Assembly: GCF_039544305.1 (NCBI RefSeq)
Contig: NZ_BAABLK010000092.1
Location: forward strand, 27,464 to 91,463
Source: Paeniglutamicibacter antarcticus_C
GTDB lineage: Bacteria; Actinomycetota; Actinomycetes; Actinomycetales; Micrococcaceae
Direction: 5' to 3'
DNA: 64,000 nt
The position numbers and the translations under genes are program-made. Positions 17,357 through 25,102 of this stretch are shown in pieces. Below the pieces are notes generated by a model. That model saw only the letters and a program-made list of their open reading frames with translations, did no database searches and was not told the origin of the DNA. Position 1 is the stretch's first letter, and every line of letters starts with the position of its first letter.

Positions 17357-18286
17357 TCAGATCGAGCTCGCGTACTCCAACTTTTCTGTCAGATGCAAGA
17401 CTCTTCTCAATGCGGGGTTTCTGCTTTCGGTTTTCCATATTAGCGTCGAATTAATTGTGTGTTGTTCCAGCTCGGGAACACGGAAGAGTTGAGTGTTTGA
17501 TCCGACCCAGCGGTAGGTCGAGGAAGGAACGAGAGCCATTCCAATACCAGAATCGACCAATTGCAGCATGGTGTAGACCTCGACGATTTCCTGCACTGAT
17601 CGCGGCGTTATCTGCCAGAGCGTGAAGATGGAGCGGAGAAGTTCATAGAAGTAGGCAGGTCCGTTCGTGGCGTACATGACAAATTCCTCTCCGTCCAGGG
17701 CTGAGATCGGCAGGATCGGATACTGGTCGTCACCGGAAGAACGATAGGTTTCGTAAAGTTTAGAATTCTTGGACACCGCAGCAAGAAGCCTGTCTGACGG
17801 CAGCGGCCTACTTTGAAGTTCAGAAGAGTTTGGAACTGGTCGGCACATGCCGATGTCAATGGTTCCCTGGAAAAGTGCCGATGGTTGTTGCGCCGTTGTC
17901 ATTTCATGAAGTACGAGCTTTACGTGTGGGAGCTCTTCCGCTGCAAGCTTCAAAAGCTGCGGAACGAAGATATTTCCCACAATGAGGGTGAACCCAACGT
18001 GGATAGAGCCATGAAGTCCATCTTTGGCTCTCCGTACGTTAGTCTCCGAGGCGTCCAAAAGTTCAAGGCATCTGCGAACATCGGAGAGGTACCCCTCTCC
18101 TGCCGAAGTGAGGCTAATCGCCCGTCGGGTACGGTCAAAAAGTTGCACATGGAGATGATGCTCAAGCAACTGGATCTGCCTACTCAGGGGCGGCTGGGAT
18201 ATATTCAGCCGTTCTGCCGCGCGTCCGAAATGAAGTTCCTCTGCAACAACGACAAACGAACGCAACTGATCGATCGTGTAACTCAT
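17357..18286 (-). CDS. LysR-family transcriptional regulator
   Basis: 309 residues from MSYTIDQLRSF; an in-frame Met 29 codons upstream (18373) is possible but would add a tail before the conserved N-terminus. The helix-turn-helix spans about residues 15-60 (GRAAERLNISQPPLSRQIQ, then LFDRTRRAISLTSAG). The rest is the periplasmic-binding-like effector domain. It is divergent from the MFS/ALDH/dehydrogenase operon at 18417 and very likely controls it in response to that pathway's substrate. Somewhat lower GC than the operon at 717. Confidence 0.92.
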   Translation of the reverse strand: MSYTIDQLRSFVVVAEELHFGRAAERLNISQPPLSRQIQLLEHHLHVQLFDRTRRAISLTSAGEGYLSDVRRCLELLDASETNVRRAKDGLHGSIHVGFTLIVGNIFVPQLLKLAAEELPHVKLVLHEMTTAQQPSALFQGTIDIGMCRPVPNSSELQSRPLPSDRLLAAVSKNSKLYETYRSSGDDQYPILPISALDGEEFVMYATNGPAYFYELLRSIFTLWQITPRSVQEIVEVYTMLQLVDSGIGMALVPSSTYRWVGSNTQLFRVPELEQHTINSTLIWKTESRNPALRRVLHLTEKLEYASSI

Positions 18287-18416
18287 ACCTCTAACAGTAT
18301 CGTTTTTAACAAATAATGTGTTGGACGAGCATGGGAAGCCGGAACTAGCATTTAGGGAGAGGTGAGTAAACACACGCTTTGTCGGCCCTCAAGTACACGA
18401 TCAGCTAAGGATCCCC
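18287..18416. promoter_or_regulatory. Divergent LysR/MFS control region
   Basis: 130 bases between two start codons, locally AT-rich. AACA-N7-TGTT at 18308-18322 is a small dyad that could be part of a LysR site. Typical place for a LysR recognition and activation site; no promoter hexamers could be fixed. Confidence 0.4.
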
Positions 18417-19730
18417 ATGAGTCAGATCACTACACCCGGCCACTTCGGGGCGTTGGAAAGCAATGCCAACGTTAAGTCGGCGGTCAAAAAATTCTATTCC
18501 CGAATGCTCCCCTTAGTGGTGCTCATGTTGCTGATCAACCAAGTTGATCGGACCAATATAGGTTTCGTGCAAGATGCCTTTAGCAAGGACTTGGGTATTG
18601 GCGCGTCCGCCTTTGGGTTTGGCGCAGGTCTGTTCTTTATCGGGTACGCCATTTTTGAAGTACCCAGCAATGTCTTGCTGCAGAAGTTTGGTGCCCGCAT
18701 TTGGCTGGCCAGAATTATGGTTTCGTGGGGGATCGTCACGGTGCTCATGGCTTTTACCCACAACGAAATGATTTTCTACCTGTTGCGATTTCTCCTAGGA
18801 GTAATGGAGGCAGGATTCTTCCCCGGTGTCATTTTCTATTTCTCGAAGTGGCTTCCTGACGCATATCGAGGCCGGGCCGTTGCCGTCTTTCTTAGTGCGT
18901 CTGCACTGGCATATATCGTCACCGGTCCAATCAGCGGTGCCCTACTGGAGATGCACGGTTTGTTTGATGTTGCCGGCTGGAGGTGGATGTTCATCATCGA
19001 GGGGGTGGTGTCTATTCTTGTTGGGTTAGTCGCGCTTGGTTTACTTGTCTCACATATTGCCGATGCCAAATGGCTGACCTTTGCAGAAAAGGCTGACCTA
19101 CAGGCAGCAGTGGAGGCAGACGAGTCGATTCGTAGAGCAGACAATGACGGCGTTTCCACTTGGAAGCTACTGTTCCAGCCCCAGATCCTAAAACTGTGTG
19201 GCATCTACTTCGTTTCTGTGATGACTGGATATACCGTGACTTTCTGGCTGCCGGGGATACTGGCAAAGATTGAGGGTATTAGCTCAATTCAAATCGGGCT
19301 TCTTACGTCAATTCCATGGATTGCCGCAGTCATCGCTATGTACCTCCTTGCGAAGCTGACGGACAACCGTGGAGGTAGAAAACCATTGGTAGTCGGCTCC
19401 ATGCTTCTCATGGGAGTGGGCATGTTCTTGGCCGTTACGCCCAACCCGTGGTTCGCGCTGTTTGCTTTGACGCTGGCCGCAGTGGGTTACAAGACATGTA
19501 ACTCGGTTTTTTGGTCGATGACCTCTGTATCCTTGGACCCAAAAATCTTGGCGGCTGGCATTGCCTTGGTCAATTCATTGGGAAACCTGGGAGGGTTCGT
19601 CGCACCAACGGCATTTGGCATCATCAAGGAACGCACTGGATCCATTGAAGGCGGCCTCATGGGCTTGGCAGCTTGCTCCATCATTGGGATCGCCTTGACC
19701 TTGTCGCTGAAGTTGCGCAAGGGCGTTTAG
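18417..19730 (+). CDS. MFS transporter, anion:cation symporter type
   Basis: 437 residues, about 12 hydrophobic segments. QVDRTNIGFVQDAFSKDLG (about 42-60) and the YAIFEVPSNVLLQKFGARIWLARIM region are typical of the ACS family (phthalate, tartrate, hexuronate and similar acid permeases). It likely imports an organic acid that the next two enzymes process. ATG preceded by AAGGA in the divergent promoter region. The gap to the dehydrogenase gene is 33 bases, so they are probably co-transcribed. Confidence 0.9.
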   Translation: MSQITTPGHFGALESNANVKSAVKKFYSRMLPLVVLMLLINQVDRTNIGFVQDAFSKDLGIGASAFGFGAGLFFIGYAIFEVPSNVLLQKFGARIWLARIMVSWGIVTVLMAFTHNEMIFYLLRFLLGVMEAGFFPGVIFYFSKWLPDAYRGRAVAVFLSASALAYIVTGPISGALLEMHGLFDVAGWRWMFIIEGVVSILVGLVALGLLVSHIADAKWLTFAEKADLQAAVEADESIRRADNDGVSTWKLLFQPQILKLCGIYFVSVMTGYTVTFWLPGILAKIEGISSIQIGLLTSIPWIAAVIAMYLLAKLTDNRGGRKPLVVGSMLLMGVGMFLAVTPNPWFALFALTLAAVGYKTCNSVFWSMTSVSLDPKILAAGIALVNSLGNLGGFVAPTAFGIIKERTGSIEGGLMGLAACSIIGIALTLSLKLRKGV

Positions 19731-19763
19731 CGCCATATTCGAACTCGAAAGGATTTTCTTCAT

Positions 19764-21221
19764 ATGAAGCACTTCAAAATGACCATAGGGTCCAGACAAA
19801 CCGCGAGCTCAAGCGGGGAAACTCTCGTCGCAACGAATCCCTACACCGGTGAGGACTTCGCAACGATACCGAATGCTTCCGCAGAAGATGTCACGGAGGC
19901 TATTGGCGAAGCAAAGAAGGCTTTCGACACCGTCTGGAGCTTGACCAACGGATACGAGCGCTCACGTCTGATGAACAAGCTCGCGGACATACTTGATGCA
20001 AATGCCACCGAGCTTGGCGAACTTGAATCTGCCGACAACGGCAAGCTTGTTGCAGAGACCACGAATCAAGCGCGTTTCTCTGCCCGGATGTATCGTTTCT
20101 ACGCTGGGCAAGCAGATAAAATATTCGGCTCGGTTATTCCTCTAGACCGCCCGGGTTTCTTCGATTACACCCGGCGCGTGCCCGTGGGTGTCGCCGTACT
20201 GATCACCGCGTGGAACTCGCCGATGCAGCTGCTTTCGAACAAATTGGCACCTGCTTTGGCAGCGGGTAATACCGTTGTGGTGAAGCCCAGCGAGCATGCG
20301 TCGACCTCGACCCTGAAGTTTGCCGAGTACGTACGCCAAGCTGGTTTTCCCGAAGGTGTGTTCAACGTGGTCACCGGTGGACCGCATGTTGGTGAGGCGC
20401 TGACCACAGATCGACGAGTAGGTCGGATTAGTTTCACTGGCAGTGTGCAAGTCGGACAAGCCATCCAGCGCGCGGCCGCGTCCACACTTATTCCGGTCAC
20501 CTTGGAACTGGGCGGAAAAAGCCCCAACATCATTTTTGATGATGCTGACATAGATGCTGCTGTCAAGGGCGCTGCCGCCGGTATCTTTGGCGCCGGCGGT
20601 CAATCTTGTATCGCGGGCAGCCGACTATTGGTCCAACGTGGCGTCTACGAGCGTGTGGTGGCCGAGCTAGCCGAACTAGCGGACGGAATTCGCCTTGGTA
20701 ACCCCGCGGAAGTCGGCGTTCAGATGGGCCCGGTGGCGAATAGACCTCAACACGAGCGGATCACCTCGATGGTAAAGGACGCTTCGCGGGACGCTGTGAT
20801 GGCAACGAAGGGAGGGCGAGACTTGTCCGCGCTTGGAAACGGTCTATTCGTTGAGCCAGTGGTTTTCCGTGACGTGTCAAACGACTCTGACATAGCACGC
20901 CACGAAGTATTCGGACCTGTTCTCTCGGTCATTCCCTTCGAAACGGAGGAAGAAGCAATCGCCATGGCCAACGACAGCGACTTTGGTTTGGCATCAGGAG
21001 TGTGGACGCAGAATCTTGGCCGCGCGCACCGAGTCGCCGACCGCATTGAGGCCGGTACCGTATGGGTAAACACTTACAGAGTTAGCCAAGCCCAAGCACC
21101 GTTTGGTGGCGTGAAGCAATCAGGGTACGGCCGCGAACGCGGAGTCGAAGCAATAGACGACTACCTCACGACCAAAAACATCATGATCAATTTGACGAAC
21201 GAACCCGACAAGTCTTTTTAG
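19764..21221 (+). CDS. Aldehyde dehydrogenase
   Basis: 485 residues, NAD(P)-dependent aldehyde dehydrogenase superfamily. Catalytic Glu is in LELGGKSPNIIF and catalytic Cys in GAGGQSCIAGSRL; the C-terminal KQSGYGRERGVEAIDDYLTTK is also canonical. It oxidises an aldehyde to the acid. Neighbours (acid permease, beta-hydroxyacid dehydrogenase, LysR) suggest a short pathway for a hydroxy- or sugar-type acid, in which the dehydrogenase next door makes a semialdehyde that this enzyme oxidises. Exact substrate unknown. Confidence 0.95.
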   Translation: MKHFKMTIGSRQTASSSGETLVATNPYTGEDFATIPNASAEDVTEAIGEAKKAFDTVWSLTNGYERSRLMNKLADILDANATELGELESADNGKLVAETTNQARFSARMYRFYAGQADKIFGSVIPLDRPGFFDYTRRVPVGVAVLITAWNSPMQLLSNKLAPALAAGNTVVVKPSEHASTSTLKFAEYVRQAGFPEGVFNVVTGGPHVGEALTTDRRVGRISFTGSVQVGQAIQRAAASTLIPVTLELGGKSPNIIFDDADIDAAVKGAAAGIFGAGGQSCIAGSRLLVQRGVYERVVAELAELADGIRLGNPAEVGVQMGPVANRPQHERITSMVKDASRDAVMATKGGRDLSALGNGLFVEPVVFRDVSNDSDIARHEVFGPVLSVIPFETEEEAIAMANDSDFGLASGVWTQNLGRAHRVADRIEAGTVWVNTYRVSQAQAPFGGVKQSGYGRERGVEAIDDYLTTKNIMINLTNEPDKSF

Positions 21222-21230
21222 GAAATCATT

Positions 21231-22187
21231 GTGAGTGAAACCAATAATGTTGCCATCTACGGCCTTGGAAACATGGGCTATATCGTGGCACGGAGAATAG
21301 CTGCAAGATTCGACGTCAAAGTCTTTGACCTGAACACCGACAGGTTGGTTGAAGCCCAAGCGGAATTCGGGGCGAAAGTAATCTCGTCGCCTGCGGACGT
21401 TTCCGGCTGCTCCACTGTCGTGCTCTCACTGCCTAATCCCTCCGTTTCTAGAGCTGTGGTGACTGAACTTACTCAGGTTCTGAAGCCCGGCAGCACCGTT
21501 ATCGAAACCAGCACCGTGAACCCAGAAGATGTTCGTCGGTGCGAGAAGATTTTGGCTCCGCACGGAATCAACATCATCGATGCTTCGCTCCTTGCAGGAG
21601 TTGAGCAAATGGCCAACGGAAGTGCAACACTACTTATCGGCGGCGATGCAGCAGTGATTGCGGCCAATAAGCCAATATTGGATGCCGTGGCCGAGGCACA
21701 GATCCATTTCGGTCCCACTGGATCCGGGGCATCGGCAAAAGTCATCAACAACGCAGTTGCACATGCAGTAATGGTGGTCGTCTCGGAGGCCGGGTCCATG
21801 GCGACGGCCGCTGGCATCAGCTGCACCAAGCTAGTGGAGCTACTCTCAGATGAGCGTATGGGCCTGCATCGCCCGCTGACGTACCGGTACGCACAGCGTG
21901 TCGCCGTTGGTGACTTCGGTGGAGGAATGCCTCTCGATGCCGCTCGCAAGGACTCTGTCCTGGCTCTGGAACTCGCCCAGACACTGGGTGTACCCCTGTT
22001 CGCCATTCAAGGTGCCCACACGGCTTACGATATTGCGGCAGCTTCCGGCTACGGCCGGGATGATTATGCTGCCGTATCGAAAATATGGGACGACTGGAAC
22101 AAGCCGGTATACGCTGCGATCGACACCGAGGTACCGCTGATAGCTGCTGTCGACGTACAACCACCATTAGCTGAGGCCACTCGCTGA
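21231..22187 (+). CDS. Beta-hydroxyacid dehydrogenase (3-hydroxyisobutyrate DH family)
   Basis: 318 residues, GTG start 9 bases after the aldehyde dehydrogenase stop. Rossmann motif YGLGNMGYIVARRI (9-22), substrate segment DASLLAGVEQMANG where the family has D(A/P)PVSGG..A..G, and the catalytic lysine in SAKVINNAVAH. The altered substrate loop (LLAGVE) makes a plain 3-hydroxyisobutyrate substrate unlikely. Would interconvert a beta-hydroxyacid and its semialdehyde with NAD(P). Confidence 0.9.
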   Translation: MSETNNVAIYGLGNMGYIVARRIAARFDVKVFDLNTDRLVEAQAEFGAKVISSPADVSGCSTVVLSLPNPSVSRAVVTELTQVLKPGSTVIETSTVNPEDVRRCEKILAPHGINIIDASLLAGVEQMANGSATLLIGGDAAVIAANKPILDAVAEAQIHFGPTGSGASAKVINNAVAHAVMVVVSEAGSMATAAGISCTKLVELLSDERMGLHRPLTYRYAQRVAVGDFGGGMPLDAARKDSVLALELAQTLGVPLFAIQGAHTAYDIAAASGYGRDDYAAVSKIWDDWNKPVYAAIDTEVPLIAAVDVQPPLAEATR

Positions 22188-22592
22188 GGTTGGAGGAAAT
22201 AGTTTGCCAGCATGAATTCTCATTCCGTGAACCTGGGGTTTCGAAGTAAAGCGTCCCAAGCCCAGATCCAGCTGGGATGGACGTTGTGCCTGGCGACGCG
22301 AATAACTCGCCCGTCTCAACCTGAACCCATCGATCCGTTTCTGTCTGCCGTTGATGACGGCGGTCGGGGGCGGTTTCGTTTTGGGCGCGAGAACCACGCG
22401 GGACTCGCTGTGGTCGGGTGTTCGGCCGTGGCTTATCGGTTCGCCGTTGAAGGCCGGGAGGCCCGCTCATGTGCAACGAAAAGCGTGCATGGCCGGCGGC
22501 AACGAATGTTCCCGGTCGCGTTGCCGCCATGCTGGGCTTGAAGTTGTGTTCCGTGCCGTAGAAACGATGAATTGACGACTGGTGACCGGGAA
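22188..22592. other. Convergent intergenic stretch with hairpin
   Basis: About 400 bases between convergent genes. No supported gene. It contains a long imperfect inverted repeat at 22487-22532: GGCGGCAACG (22495-22504) pairs exactly with CGTTGCCGCC (22519-22528), extended by GCATGG/CCATGC on the outside with a small bulge. No T-tract follows on either strand; it may act as a bidirectional terminator. Confidence 0.4.
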
Positions 22593-23255
22593 TTACGACA
22601 TGTCGTCGGTTGGTGCGGCATCATGATCGATCCCGGCCGTGAGCCCGTCGATCCGCTCGAGCGCGGCGTTGAGCTCGCCAACGCTCGACCATAGGACTGG
22701 ATGCTGTTCGCGAACCTGCTCCAACGTGCTGCCACTGGAAGTGAGTGAACCCAGATCGAAACTGACGTTGGTGCGTGCACCCGCGACGGCTGCCCTCAAG
22801 GCGCCGAGCGCGACCACGACATCGGCAACGAGTGCCCGTTTACCGTTGGCCGCGAGCCACGCCAGATCATCTACGGCATCGATGGCTTTCTTGCCGAGCA
22901 CGGCGGATGCCTGAGCGGCATCAACGGATGCCTCGGATATGGCTGCATCCCGCTCCGGGCCCTTGCCCAGTCGAAACGCAGCCCCGAAGGCCTTGGAAGC
23001 CGAAGAATCTTCATCCGCCAATCGCAGCGCCTCCTGCCGCAGTGATTGGGCTCGTTCTCGAATGGCGGTGACTTCCGCCCGCTGGCTGTCTGCGGCGTCG
23101 GTGTAGCCGGCAACCATCGATGTCAACGATGCGGCGATGGCGAGCATGATACCCGTGCCGGCACCACCTCCCGGCGTGCCGGTGGACTGCGCCAAGGCAA
23201 GCGTCCATTCTTCAACCGTCGAGTTTTGCGCAGTGATGGCAGTGTTTTCGTCCAT
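22593..23255 (-). CDS. Cyclodeaminase/cyclohydrolase-family protein (copy 1)
   Basis: 220 residues from MDENTAITAQNSTVEEW; the open frame extends 29 codons upstream but homology with the second copy fixes this start. All-alpha FTCD_C-like family: early STGTPGGGAGTGIMLAIAASL (24-44) is the family glycine-rich motif. Family members act on folate one-carbon forms (formimino- or methenyl-THF), but the natural reaction here is not shown. A paralogue of identical length lies at 51224 and aligns without gaps, with the shared ending APTDD(M/R)S. No folate or histidine-degradation gene is adjacent to either copy. Confidence 0.82.
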   Translation of the reverse strand: MDENTAITAQNSTVEEWTLALAQSTGTPGGGAGTGIMLAIAASLTSMVAGYTDAADSQRAEVTAIRERAQSLRQEALRLADEDSSASKAFGAAFRLGKGPERDAAISEASVDAAQASAVLGKKAIDAVDDLAWLAANGKRALVADVVVALGALRAAVAGARTNVSFDLGSLTSSGSTLEQVREQHPVLWSSVGELNAALERIDGLTAGIDHDAAPTDDMS

Positions 23256-23555
23256 GCGACTAAGTGTGCCCCAGAAATCGTGGAGTCGTACGCGGTGGCT
23301 TCCATCGATGATTGATTCACCCGCTCGGGTACCGATCTCCATTGTGCTTCTTGGGCCCCCAAAAGAATGTCCGTTGAAGGGCGTCGTTCAGCTCGACGGG
23401 ACCGCGTGCGAGACCGGGAGTTCCGACTGCATCATGATCGACGAGACTCATATCGGAGAAAGCATTGGGTTGAAGGTCGAAGGAAGCGGTTTGCTTAGAA
23501 AACCCGGTGGTATGGTCCAGATAGGTCACCGGTGCATCTTTGAAAGGGAACTCCC
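23256..23555. other. Divergent spacer before NylB-like gene
   Basis: 300 bases between divergent starts; presumably carries both promoters. A ribosome site (AAAGGGAA) precedes the NylB-like start. No other structure supported. Confidence 0.3.
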
Positions 23556-24806
23556 ATGAATGATAAGAACTTGGTCAGCCCACCCGTCGGGATCGACGTG
23601 ACCAACTGGAAACTCCCCGAAAACATGCACTGGTCATTCCAGCACATGGCGGACTTCCTTCCCACCGCGGTTATTCCGCGTGGCTACGGGGCGGTTAGCG
23701 AACTGCCGCCCGCGCACCGCGACCTGGATTCTGTCATATTGGTTCCGCTCGTGCCCGGCGAAGTGCCCGTGACCGTCGGCGCGGTGATGGCAACCACCGA
23801 TACCGACGGTTGGATGTTGTTGCACCACGGCCAAGTGCTCACCGAACAGTACTTCGGTGAGATGACGCAGGGTACACAGCACCTGTTGATGTCTGTCAGC
23901 AAATCGCTGATCGGGGCGGTGGCCGGTGCCTTGTGCGACTCCGGGGTGCTGGATCCCAAAGCGGAGGTGACCGACTATCTTCCGGAACTTGCCCAGAGCG
24001 GCTACGCCGGGGCTTTGGTGCGCCACCTGCTGGACATGCGTTCGGGCATCGATTTCTCGGAGAACTACCTTGACCCGCTCAGTGGGATCAGGATGCTTGA
24101 GCAAGCCTTGGGTTGGGCTCCGACCAAGGCGCCAGGCCCCACCGGTCTTTACCCGTATCTCTCCACGCTGCCGCGCAAGACAGCCCACGGCGGGGTCTTT
24201 GAGTACCGCTCGTGCGAGACGGACATGCTCGGCTGGGTCTGCGAGGCCGCGTCCGGCACCGCCATGCCTGAGCTGATGTCTCAATACTTGTGGAGCAAAC
24301 TCGGCACCGAAGCCGACGCCTTAATCGGCACCGACCAATACGGCACCGGAACCTTCGATGGTGGGATCAACGCCACCCTGCGCGACATGGCCCGGTTCGG
24401 TGCGCTCTTCCTGAACGACGGTCTCTCGTTGAACGGGGAACGCGTGCTCTCCAGTGAATGGATCGAACAGACACTTTCCGGGGCCGCGGATTCCCGCGAT
24501 GCCTTTGCCGGTACCCCTGGGGATTACCTCATGCCCGGGGGGATGTACCGCAATCAGATGTGGTTCCCGTATGCGGGCAATGACGTGGTGCTAGCCATGG
24601 GGATCCACGGGCAGATGGTCTATATCAATAGGCCTGCGAACGTGGTTGCCGTGAAGCTGTCCAGCTGGCCGCTGCCGCAGGATCCTGCCAAGCTCTTCCC
24701 GACCCTACGTGCCTTTGACGCCATCTCCGCTGCACTGTTGGTGGAGACCCGGAGCGCACCCGACCCGGCGGCGCCTGTCGGACGTATCGCGGATGTAGGT
24801 AAGTAG
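23556..24806 (+). CDS. NylB-like serine hydrolase (beta-lactamase fold)
   Basis: 416 residues. Nucleophile motif SVSK at 113-116 within LLMSVSKSLIGAV, close in place and context to Ser112/Lys115 of 6-aminohexanoate-dimer hydrolase NylB of Arthrobacter; the second motif reads YRSCETDMLGW and the third region GIHGQMVYINR, again matching the NylB pattern. The family includes carboxylesterases such as EstB as well as the nylon-oligomer amidase. No signal peptide, so cytoplasmic. Whether it cleaves amide or ester bonds cannot be decided here. Confidence 0.85.
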   Translation: MNDKNLVSPPVGIDVTNWKLPENMHWSFQHMADFLPTAVIPRGYGAVSELPPAHRDLDSVILVPLVPGEVPVTVGAVMATTDTDGWMLLHHGQVLTEQYFGEMTQGTQHLLMSVSKSLIGAVAGALCDSGVLDPKAEVTDYLPELAQSGYAGALVRHLLDMRSGIDFSENYLDPLSGIRMLEQALGWAPTKAPGPTGLYPYLSTLPRKTAHGGVFEYRSCETDMLGWVCEAASGTAMPELMSQYLWSKLGTEADALIGTDQYGTGTFDGGINATLRDMARFGALFLNDGLSLNGERVLSSEWIEQTLSGAADSRDAFAGTPGDYLMPGGMYRNQMWFPYAGNDVVLAMGIHGQMVYINRPANVVAVKLSSWPLPQDPAKLFPTLRAFDAISAALLVETRSAPDPAAPVGRIADVGK

Positions 24807-25092
24807 CGCACAGATCCATGGGTGTGACCAAGGACTGTTTTTCGCACGGGTTCGCAAATCTTTGTCAGTGTGGTGATTCAAGCCGGTCTCCGTGGCGATG
24901 ACGTACCTCGCAGCCTGCCTGAATGGTATTCGAGTAGAGGAATACCTTACTGGTATGGATGCCTGATCGGTTCGGCCTGGATCTGCGCTACATGATGGGC
25001 AGCGTCCGTGACCTCGACAAGCGGGGCATCGGGCCGCAGATCAACACCGTGCACCGGTCTGCAGCAAGATCGCCACGGCTTGGAGTGCACGC
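24807..25092. other. Spacer with possible resolvase remnant
   Basis: No intact gene. See the remnant entry at 24959. Confidence 0.4.
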
Positions 25093-25102
25093 TCATTCTT
25101 GA
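24959..25102 (+). pseudogene. Possible serine-recombinase fragment
   Basis: A 47-codon frame reading MPDRFGLDLRYMMGSVRDLD then KRGIGPQI. The DR(F/L)G...L...V.DLD.RGIG pattern resembles the middle of serine resolvase/invertase catalytic domains (compare MDRLARNLDDLRSVV in the resolvase at 50576). No catalytic Ser region or DNA-binding domain is present. It runs 10 bases into the convergent UvrA-like gene. Weak evidence. Confidence 0.3.
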
